Assembly: GCF_004322755.1 (NCBI RefSeq)
Contig: NZ_CP036401.1
Span: forward strand, 186,001 to 250,000
Length of the DNA: 64,000 nt
Source of the DNA: Pseudoduganella albidiflava
GTDB taxonomy: Bacteria; Pseudomonadota; Gammaproteobacteria; Burkholderiales; Burkholderiaceae_D
Reading direction: 5' to 3'
Positions within the stretch are counted from its first letter, which is position 1, and every line of letters begins with the position of its first letter. The notes under the pieces were generated by a model, which worked only from the letters and a program-made list of their open reading frames with translations, made no database searches and was not told the DNA's origin. Below are positions 7,746-14,728 of this stretch, piece after piece. The position numbers and the translations under genes are program-made.

Positions 7746-8894
7746 ATGCAAATCGAAAAGAAAACCGTCAACATAGGATTCAACCCGCTGACCGACTGCG
7801 CGCCGGTCGTCATGGCGGCCATGCTGGGCTTCGACGAAAAGCACGGCATCCGCATCGCGCTGTCGCGCGAAACCTCGTGGGCCGGCGTGCGCGACAAGCT
7901 GATGACCGGCGAACTCGATGCGGCCCACGCGCTGTATGGCCTGGTCTACGGCACCCAGCTGGGCATCGGCGCCCAGCCGCGCGACATGGCCGTGCTGATG
8001 AACCTGAACCGCAACGGCCAGGCCATCACGCTGTCGCGCCGCCTGGCGGAGCAGGGCGCCACGGATGGTGCCTCGCTGGCCGCCCTGATGGCGCGTAACG
8101 TGGACGAAAACAGCCGCCAGTACGTGTTCGCCCAGACCTTCCCGACCGGTACCCATGCGATGTGGCTGTATTACTGGCTGGCCGCACACGGCATCCACCC
8201 GATGAAGGACGTGCGGGCGATCACCGTGCCGCCGTCGCAGATGGTCTACAACCTCGTCGAGGGCCACATGGACGGCTTCTGCGCAGGCGATCCGTGGGGC
8301 CACCAGGCGGTGCTCGACGGCGTCGGCGTCACCGCCACGACCAGCCAGCAGATCTGGCCGGATCATCCGGAAAAGGTGCTCGGTGCGTCGCTGGAATTCG
8401 TGCGCGCCCACCCGAACACGTGCCGCGCGCTGGTCGCGGCCGTCCTGGAGGCGGGCAGGTGGATCGATGCCAGCGATGAAAACCGCCGTGCCACCGCCGA
8501 GATCATCGCCGCCGTGCCTTATATAAATACCGGCAAGGCGGCGATCCTGCCCCGCATGCTGGGCCGCTACGACGATGGCGCCGGGCATGCGTGGCGGGAT
8601 GAACACCCGATGTGCTTCCACCAGGGCGGCCAGGCGAACTATCCGTGGCTGTCGGATGGCATGTGGTTCATGACCCAGTTCCGCCGCTGGGGCTTGCTGA
8701 AGGACGACCCCGATTACCTGGCGGTGGCGCAGTCGGTTACCCAGTTGCGCCTGTACCGCGAGGCGGCTGAAATGGCCGGCGTGGCCGTACCGGCGGAGGT
8801 GCTGCGCAGCTCGACGCTGGTCGACGGCCACGTCTGGGATGGCACCGACCCGGAGGCCTATGCGGCCTCCTTCCCGGTCCACATGCGAAATTGA
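7746..8894 (+). CDS. nasS: NasS-type nitrate/nitrite sensor (NrtA/CmpA family, cytoplasmic)
   Basis: The 382-residue protein belongs to the NrtA/CmpA solute-binding family (NIGFNPLTDCAPVVMAAMLGFDEKHGI at the N-terminus is typical) but begins directly with MQIEKKTVNI and has no signal peptide. It should therefore stay in the cytoplasm. That is the hallmark of NasS, which binds NasT and releases it when nitrate or nitrite is bound. GGAG lies about 8 bases before the ATG at 7746. An in-frame TTG at 7713 overlaps the nasT stop and is a possible alternative start. No ABC permease or ATPase genes follow, which also argues against a transport receptor. Confidence 0.9.
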   Translation: MQIEKKTVNIGFNPLTDCAPVVMAAMLGFDEKHGIRIALSRETSWAGVRDKLMTGELDAAHALYGLVYGTQLGIGAQPRDMAVLMNLNRNGQAITLSRRLAEQGATDGASLAALMARNVDENSRQYVFAQTFPTGTHAMWLYYWLAAHGIHPMKDVRAITVPPSQMVYNLVEGHMDGFCAGDPWGHQAVLDGVGVTATTSQQIWPDHPEKVLGASLEFVRAHPNTCRALVAAVLEAGRWIDASDENRRATAEIIAAVPYINTGKAAILPRMLGRYDDGAGHAWRDEHPMCFHQGGQANYPWLSDGMWFMTQFRRWGLLKDDPDYLAVAQSVTQLRLYREAAEMAGVAVPAEVLRSSTLVDGHVWDGTDPEAYAASFPVHMRN

Positions 8895-9024
8895 CATTGC
8901 GCTGCACCATAAGCGGGCGGCACTGCACCGCCAGCTTGCATGCCGCCCCGCCTTTTCCCATCCTCCCCGCCCCAGAACCATTCGCGCAGCCCCTGCGCCC
9001 CCCTGGAAGCCCCTGAAAAAAAGC

Positions 9025-9040
9025 TGGCACGCCTCTTGCA
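9025..9040 (+). promoter_or_regulatory. Sigma-54 promoter of the nitrate assimilation operon
   Basis: TGGCACGCCTCTTGCA is an exact match to the -24/-12 consensus TGGCACG-N4-TTGCA, with GG and GC 12 bases apart. The predicted transcript start is near 9051, about 170 bases before the transporter start codon. This is the length expected for a regulated leader. Two TGCACC half-sites at 8903 and 8924 might belong to an NtrC-type enhancer, but no proper palindrome is visible. Confidence 0.88.
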
Positions 9041-9053
9041 AAGTACAGGGCAA

Positions 9054-9125
9054 GAGGTCAAAGGCGATCTCCTGAACATTGCATAGCCGTCCCAATGGCG
9101 GGGCGGCATCAGGACAACGGCGTCC
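9054..9125 (+). promoter_or_regulatory. NasT-target leader RNA: three hexaloop hairpins
   Basis: Three consecutive hairpins occur in the predicted leader. P1 is 9054-9071: stem GAGGUC/GAUCUC, loop AAAGGC. P2 is 9086-9107: 8-bp stem GCCGUCCC/GGGGCGGC with one G-U pair, loop AAUGGC. P3 is 9112-9125: stem GGAC/GUCC, loop AACGGC. Each six-base loop has A at position 1 and G at position 4, the known recognition signature of ANTAR proteins, and all three follow AANGGC. The described ANTAR target is a pair of such hairpins; the third copy is extra. A terminator follows at 9164-9191, so NasT binding should allow read-through into the operon. Confidence 0.85.
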
Positions 9126-9137
9126 GGGCAGACTCAC

Positions 9138-9163
9138 GAAACATGTTTCACGAAACACGTTTC
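9138..9163. repeat. Paired palindromes in the nitrate operon leader
   Basis: GAAACATGTTTC (9138-9149) is a perfect 12-bp palindrome, and GAAACACGTTTC (9152-9163) repeats it with one change, 14 bases on. They lie between the third hexaloop hairpin and the terminator. Because the halves can pair with each other in several ways, they could form an alternative (antiterminator) structure; a protein operator is the other possibility. Confidence 0.6.
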
Positions 9164-9191
9164 CGCGAGAACTGCTCGGGCGCTTTTTTTT
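9164..9191 (+). terminator. Leader terminator (attenuator) before the nitrate transporter gene
   Basis: A short stem CGAG/CTCG (9166-9169 with 9175-9178), extended by G-C and C-G pairs across a two-base bulge, is followed by eight T residues at 9184-9191. It sits 30 bases before the transporter ATG and after the hexaloop hairpins, as expected for an antitermination-controlled attenuator. The hairpin is modest in strength but the T-tract is clear. Confidence 0.65.
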
Positions 9192-9222
9192 GCTTGTAGC
9201 TTCCGATAACAGGGATGAAAAA

Positions 9223-10536
9223 ATGACCAGCAACGTGACCCGCAAAGCTGACAGCATCAAGCTCTTCTCGTTCGCCACGCCACAGATGCGTGCGTTCCAC
9301 CTGGCGTGGATGGCGTTCTTCGCCTGCTTCTTCGCCTGGTTCGCCTGCGCCCCGCTGATGCCCGTCATCAAGGGCGAATTCGGCCTCACGGCCGGGCAGA
9401 TCGCCAATATCAACATCGCCGCGGTGGCGATCACGATCCTGGTGCGCATGATCATCGGTCCGATGTGCGACCGCTACGGCCCGCGCAAGGCGCACACCGC
9501 GCTGCTGGTGTTCGGCTCCATCCCCGTGTTCGGCGTGGCCGCTTCGCAAAGCTACGAAAGCTTCCTGTTCTTCCGCATGCTGATCGGCGCGATCGGCGCC
9601 AGCTTCGTCATCACGCAGTACCACACCTCGGTGATGTTCGGCCCGCGCGTGGTCGGTACCGCCAACGCGGCCACGGCCGGCTGGGGCAATGCCGGCGGCG
9701 GCGTCACGCAAGCGACCATGCCGCTGATCATGGCCGCGATCCTGATGCTGGGCGTGTCGGAAACCATGGGCTGGCGCCTGGCGCTGATCGTGCCGGGCGT
9801 GCTGATGATCATCGTGGGCGCGCTGTACTGGAAATTCACGCAGGACTGCCCGCAAGGCAACTACGCCGAGCTGCGCAAGGCCGGCATCGAAATCGAAGGC
9901 GGTAAAAAAGGCGGCTGGGACAGCTTCAAGCTGGCCGCCGCGAACTACCGCGTTTGGCTGCTGTTCATCACCTACGGCGCATGCTTCGGCGTGGAACTGT
10001 TCATCCACAACGTGGCCGCCACCTACTACGTCGACCAGTTCGACATGTCGCTGAAACAGGCGGGCCTGGCCGCCGGCAGCTTCGGCCTGCTGGCACTGTT
10101 CGCCCGTGCCCTGGGCGGCTTCGTGTCCGACAAGATGGCGTTGCGCGGCAGCCTGAACGCCCGTGTCACGCTGCTGTTCATCCTGATGCTGGGCGAAGGC
10201 GCCGGCCTGATCTGGTTCGCCAAGGCCGATACCGCCACGGTCGCCATCTTCGCCATGCTGTCCTTCGGCATGTGCGTGCACATGGCTTGCGGCGCCACCT
10301 ACGCGCTGGTGCCGTTCATCGACAAGCGCGCGCTGGGCGGCGTCACCGGCATCATCGGCGCCGGCGGCAACGTGGGTGCGGTCGCTGCCGGTTTCCTGAT
10401 GAAGGGCGTGGGCAGCACGCAGCAGACGCTGTCGATCCTGGGCTTCCTGGTGCTGATTTCCGCAGTCTGCGCGATCGCGCTGCGCTTCTCGGCCGCCACC
10501 AATGAAGAACATGCGCTGGCTCGCGCCGCCGCCTGA
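9223..10536 (+). CDS. Nitrate/nitrite MFS transporter (NarK/NasA type)
   Basis: The 437-residue inner-membrane protein has about twelve hydrophobic segments. It carries nitrate-transporter signatures: GWGNAGGGVTQ after the fifth segment, the second glycine-rich motif GAGGNVGAVAAG, and a loop-2 MFS motif GPMCDRYGPRKA. It should bring nitrate in, or exchange it for nitrite, for the assimilatory enzymes encoded downstream. The ATG at 9223 follows a GGGA ribosome site; upstream in-frame codons fall within the regulatory leader. It is the first structural gene behind the sigma-54 promoter and NasT-controlled terminator. Confidence 0.92.
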   Translation: MTSNVTRKADSIKLFSFATPQMRAFHLAWMAFFACFFAWFACAPLMPVIKGEFGLTAGQIANINIAAVAITILVRMIIGPMCDRYGPRKAHTALLVFGSIPVFGVAASQSYESFLFFRMLIGAIGASFVITQYHTSVMFGPRVVGTANAATAGWGNAGGGVTQATMPLIMAAILMLGVSETMGWRLALIVPGVLMIIVGALYWKFTQDCPQGNYAELRKAGIEIEGGKKGGWDSFKLAAANYRVWLLFITYGACFGVELFIHNVAATYYVDQFDMSLKQAGLAAGSFGLLALFARALGGFVSDKMALRGSLNARVTLLFILMLGEGAGLIWFAKADTATVAIFAMLSFGMCVHMACGATYALVPFIDKRALGGVTGIIGAGGNVGAVAAGFLMKGVGSTQQTLSILGFLVLISAVCAIALRFSAATNEEHALARAAA

Positions 10537-10583
10537 TCTGCATTGCAAATTTGAATACTGATTACTGAGTCACGGAGCAGAAC

Positions 10584-13109
10584 ATGAAAATCGTCGTCAT
10601 CGGTCATGGCATGGTTGGCCACAAATTCCTCGAAAGCCTGGCGGACAATCCCGTCGCCGACATGCAGGTCACGGTGCTGTGCGAAGAACCGCGCCCGGCC
10701 TATGACCGCGTGCACCTGTCGGAATTCTTCAGCGGCAAGAGCGCGGACGACCTGTCGCTGGTGAAGCCGGGCTTCTTCGACCGCTCCGACATGGTGCTGC
10801 GCCTGAACGCGCGCGCCGAGTCGATCGACCTGGCGGCGAAGACGGTCACGGCCAGCACCGGTGACATTCTGTCTTACGACAAGCTGGTGCTCGCGACTGG
10901 TTCTTATCCCTTCGTGCCGCCGATCGATGGCCGCGACCGCAAGGACTGCTTCGTCTACCGCACCATCGAGGACCTGGAAGGCATGGCCGAAGCGGGCGCC
11001 CGCCTGAAGACCGGCGTCGTCATCGGTGGCGGCCTGCTGGGCCTGGAATGCGCGAAGGCGCTGCGCGACATGGGCCTGATCACGCACGTGGTCGAATTCG
11101 CGCCGCGCCTGATGGCCGTGCAGGTCGACGATGGCGGTGGCCGCATCCTGCGCAACAAGATCGCCGAACTGGGCGTGACGGTGCATACCGGCAAGAACAC
11201 CACCGCGATCGTCGACGGCGAGGAAGGCGCGCACCGCATGCAGTTCGCCGACGGCACGCACCTCGACGTGGACATGATCGTGTTCTCCGCCGGCATCCGC
11301 CCCCGCGACCAGCTGGCCAAGGAAGCCGGCCTGGCCATCGGCCCGCGCGGCGGCATCACCATCGACAACCAGTGCCGCACCTCCGATCCGCACGTGTTCG
11401 CGATCGGTGAATGCGCGCTGTGGAACGGCATGATCTACGGCCTGGTGGCCCCTGGCTACGACATGGCCCGCGTGGTGGCGAAACAGCTGGCTGGCCAGTC
11501 GGCCGAATTCAATGGCGCCGACATGAGCACCAAGCTGAAACTGATGGGCGTGGACGTGGCCTCCATCGGCGACCCGCACGGCAAGGTGGAAGGCGCGCGC
11601 AGCTACCAGTTCACCGACGAGCGCAAGCAGGTCTACAAGAAGATCGTCGTGTCCGATTGCGGCAAGTACCTGCTGGGCGGCGTGATGGTCGGCGATGCCG
11701 GCGAATACGGCACGCTGCTGCAGATGATGCTGAACCGCATCGAGCTGCCGGAATCGCCGGAATTCCTGATCCTGCCGCAATCGGACGGCAAGGCCAAGCC
11801 GGGCCTGGGCGTGGATTCGCTGCCGGACGCCGCGCAGATCTGCTCGTGCAACAACGTGACCAAGGGCGCGATCTGCGCCGCGGTGGCCGATGGCGCCACG
11901 TCGATCGGCGCGCTGAAGAGCTGCACCAACGCTGGCACCTCGTGCGGCGGCTGCGTGCCGCTGGTCACGCAGGTGATGAAGGCCGAGATGAAGAAGCAGG
12001 GCATGGACGTCAACAACCATGTCTGCGAACACTTTCCGCACTCGCGCCAGGAACTGTTCCACATCATCCGCGCCGGCAATATCAAGACCTTCGACGAACT
12101 GCTGGCCCAGCACGGCAAGGGCCTCGGTTGCGACGTTTGCAAGCCGCTGGCCGGCTCGATCCTGGCCACGTGCTGGAACGACTTCGTGCTGAAGAAGGAA
12201 CACGCCAGCCTGCAGGACACCAACGACTACTACCTGGGCAACATCCAGAAGGACGGCACGTACTCGGTGGTGCCGCGCATGCCGGGCGGCGAAGTGACGC
12301 CCGATGGCCTGATCGCGGTGGGCCAGGTCGCAAAGAAATACGGCCTGTACACCAAGATCACCGGCGGCCAGCGCGTCGACCTGTTCGGTGCCCGTGTCGA
12401 CGAACTGCCGTCGATCTGGGAAGAACTGATCGCCGCCGGCTTCGAGACCGGCCACGCCTACGGCAAATCGCTGCGCACCGTGAAGTCGTGCGTGGGTTCC
12501 ACCTGGTGCCGCTACGGCGTGGACGACAGCGTGGGCCTGGCCATCGAACTGGAGAACCGCTACAAGGGCCTGCGCACGCCGCACAAGATCAAGTTCGGCG
12601 TATCCGGCTGCACCCGCGAGTGCGCCGAAGCGCAGGGCAAGGACGTCGGCATCATCGCCACCGAAAAGGGCTGGAACCTGTACGTGTGCGGCAACGGCGG
12701 CATGAAGCCGCGCCACGCCGAACTGTTCGCCTCCGACCTCGACAAGGAAACGCTGATCAAGTACGTCGACCGCTTCCTGATGTTCTACAGCCGTACGGCC
12801 GACCGCCTGCAGCGCACCAGCACGTGGCGCGACAACCTGGAAGGCGGCCTGGAATACCTGCAGGACGTGGTCATCAACGACAAGCTCGAACTGGCTGCCG
12901 AACTGGAAGCCGACATGCAGCGCGTGGTCGATACCTACATTTGCGAGTGGAAGGAAGCCGTGAACAACCCGGAAACGCGCGCCCGTTTCCGCCATTTCGT
13001 CAACAGCGAGAAGAAGGACGAGAACGTGGTGTTCATCGAAGAGCGCGGCCAGATCCGGCCCGCCACCGTGCAGGAAAAGAAACGCGTCATCCCCATCAAA
13101 GCCGCCTGA
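10584..13109 (+). CDS. nirB: NAD(P)H-dependent nitrite reductase large subunit
   Basis: NirB reduces nitrite to ammonium in the cytoplasm with NAD(P)H. The 841 residues show an FAD/NAD-binding reductase module (1 to about 400; NAD site GGGLLGLECAKAL), a BFD-type [2Fe-2S] domain (about 417-470; CSCNNVTKGAIC and CGGCVP), a second cysteine-pair segment (about 510-540; GCDVCKP), and the siroheme/[4Fe-4S] sulfite-reductase-like module with SCVGSTWCRYG (about 635) and GCTRECAEAQGKD (about 673). The length is normal. A ribosome site (GGAG) lies before the ATG, 47 bases after the transporter gene. No siroheme synthesis gene is present in the window. Confidence 0.97.
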   Translation: MKIVVIGHGMVGHKFLESLADNPVADMQVTVLCEEPRPAYDRVHLSEFFSGKSADDLSLVKPGFFDRSDMVLRLNARAESIDLAAKTVTASTGDILSYDKLVLATGSYPFVPPIDGRDRKDCFVYRTIEDLEGMAEAGARLKTGVVIGGGLLGLECAKALRDMGLITHVVEFAPRLMAVQVDDGGGRILRNKIAELGVTVHTGKNTTAIVDGEEGAHRMQFADGTHLDVDMIVFSAGIRPRDQLAKEAGLAIGPRGGITIDNQCRTSDPHVFAIGECALWNGMIYGLVAPGYDMARVVAKQLAGQSAEFNGADMSTKLKLMGVDVASIGDPHGKVEGARSYQFTDERKQVYKKIVVSDCGKYLLGGVMVGDAGEYGTLLQMMLNRIELPESPEFLILPQSDGKAKPGLGVDSLPDAAQICSCNNVTKGAICAAVADGATSIGALKSCTNAGTSCGGCVPLVTQVMKAEMKKQGMDVNNHVCEHFPHSRQELFHIIRAGNIKTFDELLAQHGKGLGCDVCKPLAGSILATCWNDFVLKKEHASLQDTNDYYLGNIQKDGTYSVVPRMPGGEVTPDGLIAVGQVAKKYGLYTKITGGQRVDLFGARVDELPSIWEELIAAGFETGHAYGKSLRTVKSCVGSTWCRYGVDDSVGLAIELENRYKGLRTPHKIKFGVSGCTRECAEAQGKDVGIIATEKGWNLYVCGNGGMKPRHAELFASDLDKETLIKYVDRFLMFYSRTADRLQRTSTWRDNLEGGLEYLQDVVINDKLELAAELEADMQRVVDTYICEWKEAVNNPETRARFRHFVNSEKKDENVVFIEERGQIRPATVQEKKRVIPIKAA

Positions 13110-13141
13110 CCAATCTCTTGAACAGCTGACTAGGAGCCAAC

Positions 13142-13492
13142 ATGAAACGTGACAACGAAGCCGCCAACTGGACCGCGATCTGCGGCGTGGAAGACATCGT
13201 GCCGAACACCGGCGTGTGCGCCCTGCTGAACAACGAGCAGGTCGCCGTGTTCCGCCTGAACCAGGGGAACGACATCCGCGTGTTCGCGATCGGCAACTAC
13301 GATCCGAATTCGGAAGCGTCCGTGCTGTCGCGCGGCCTGGTGGGCAGCCTGGGCGAGCGTATCGTCGTCGCCTCGCCGATCTACAAGCACCATTTCGACC
13401 TGCAGACGGGCGAATGCCTGGAAGCGCCGGAAAACTCGGTGCCGACCTGGCCGGCGCGCATCGAGGGCGGCAAGGTATGGGTCGGGGCTTGA
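13142..13492 (+). CDS. nirD: Nitrite reductase small subunit (Rieske-like fold)
   Basis: The 116-residue partner of NirB has a Rieske-like fold but lacks the paired Cys-His cluster ligands, which is normal for NirD. Recognisable segments are ICGVEDIVPNTGVCALL, FRLNQGNDIRVFAIGNYDP and the C-terminal PVYKHHFDL-like and TWPARIEGGKVWV regions. It starts 32 bases after nirB with AGGAG upstream of the ATG and is followed 10 bases later by the FAD reductase gene, so all are one operon. Confidence 0.95.
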   Translation: MKRDNEAANWTAICGVEDIVPNTGVCALLNNEQVAVFRLNQGNDIRVFAIGNYDPNSEASVLSRGLVGSLGERIVVASPIYKHHFDLQTGECLEAPENSVPTWPARIEGGKVWVGA

Positions 13493-13502
13493 GGACGACA
13501 CC

Positions 13503-14708
13503 ATGAAGCCCGCCCTGGTCGTCGTCGGTAACGGCATGGCCGGCATGCGCACGGTCGAGGAGTTGCTCGCCCTGGCGCCGGACCTGTACGACATCACCGT
13601 GTTCGGCGCCGAACCGCACGGTAACTACAACCGCATCCTGCTGTCGCCCGTGCTGGCAGGCGAGAAGTCGGTCGACGACATCATGCTCAACACGCGCGAG
13701 TGGTACGAAGCGAACGGCATCACGCTGCACGCCGGCGATCCGGTGGTGCACATCGACCGCCGCCGCCGCATCGTGCGGGCGCAGTCCGGCCATGAAGTGC
13801 GCTACGACCGCCTGCTGATCGCGACCGGGTCGAAGCCGTTCATCATTCCCGTGCCGGGCCACGAGCTGCCCGGCGTGCTGGCGTTCCGCGACATCGCCGA
13901 CGTCGAAAGCATGCTCTCCGCTTCCCGCGACCACACGCATGCCGTCGTCATCGGCGGCGGCCTGCTGGGGCTGGAGGCCGCCAACGGGCTGCTCAAGCAG
14001 GGCATGGCGGTCACCGTGGTGCACGTGACCGATGCGCTGATGAACCAGCAGCTCGACAAGCCGGCCGCGCAACTGCTGCAGCGCGCGCTGGAGGCACGCG
14101 GCCTGAAGTTCATGCTGGAAGCGCAGACCGCCGAAATCGTCGGCCCGGACCGCGTGACGGCCGTGCGCTTCAAGGATGGCACCGAGATCCCGGCGGACCT
14201 GGTGGTCATGACGGCCGGCGTGCGCCCCAACATCGAACTGGCGAAATCGGCCGGGCTGCATTGCGAGCGCGCCATCGTGGTCGACGACACGCTGCAGTCG
14301 TACGATCCGCGCGTGTACGCCGTCGGCGAATGCGTGCAGCACCGCCGCGCCACGTTCGGCCTGGTCGCGCCGATCTGGGAGCAGGCCAAGGTCTGCGCCG
14401 CCCACCTGGCCGGCGCGGGCCACCGTCGCTATGTGCAGCAGGCATCGCCCACGCGCCTGAAGGTGACCGGCATCGAGCTGTATTCGGTCGGCGACTTCAT
14501 CGGCGCCGAAGGCAGCGAAGACCTGGTGCTGCGCGATGCGCGCCGCGGCGTCTACAAGCGGCTGGTGCTGGACGGGCCATGCCTGGTCGGCGCCGTGCTG
14601 TACGGCGACGTGCAGGATGGGCCGTGGTACTTCGACCTGATCCAGCGCGGCGCCGACATCAGCGCGATGCGCCACCAGCTGCTGTTCGGCCCCGCGCTCG
14701 CTGCATAA
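13503..14708 (+). CDS. FAD/NAD(P)-dependent reductase, electron donor for nitrate reductase
   Basis: The 401-residue protein matches the FAD/NAD reductase module found at the N-terminus of NirB: FAD-binding start VVVGNGMAGMRT, NAD-binding GGGLLGLEAANGLL, and the closing FAD motif VYAVGECVQHR. It lacks the iron-sulfur and siroheme domains of NirB. Located between nirD and the molybdenum nitrate reductase gene, it most likely passes electrons from NAD(P)H to that enzyme, like the NasB/NasC-type reductase subunits. The resemblance to NirB suggests duplication of the same module within one operon (inference). The ATG follows GAGGAC by a few bases. Confidence 0.82.
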   Translation: MKPALVVVGNGMAGMRTVEELLALAPDLYDITVFGAEPHGNYNRILLSPVLAGEKSVDDIMLNTREWYEANGITLHAGDPVVHIDRRRRIVRAQSGHEVRYDRLLIATGSKPFIIPVPGHELPGVLAFRDIADVESMLSASRDHTHAVVIGGGLLGLEAANGLLKQGMAVTVVHVTDALMNQQLDKPAAQLLQRALEARGLKFMLEAQTAEIVGPDRVTAVRFKDGTEIPADLVVMTAGVRPNIELAKSAGLHCERAIVVDDTLQSYDPRVYAVGECVQHRRATFGLVAPIWEQAKVCAAHLAGAGHRRYVQQASPTRLKVTGIELYSVGDFIGAEGSEDLVLRDARRGVYKRLVLDGPCLVGAVLYGDVQDGPWYFDLIQRGADISAMRHQLLFGPALAA

Positions 14709-14728
14709 ATTCGAGAATTGGAACCATC

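Noticed and set aside
8903..8930. TGCACC repeats as an NtrC enhancer
   Set aside because: They are direct repeats 21 bp apart and do not form the GCAC-N-GTGC palindrome expected for NtrC; kept only as a remark.
10299..14675. Very long open frame on the minus strand opposite nirB, nirD and the FAD reductase gene
   Set aside because: It is a mirror effect of the GC-rich codon bias of well-identified genes; the translation is His/Gln/Arg/Ala-rich with no recognisable domain.
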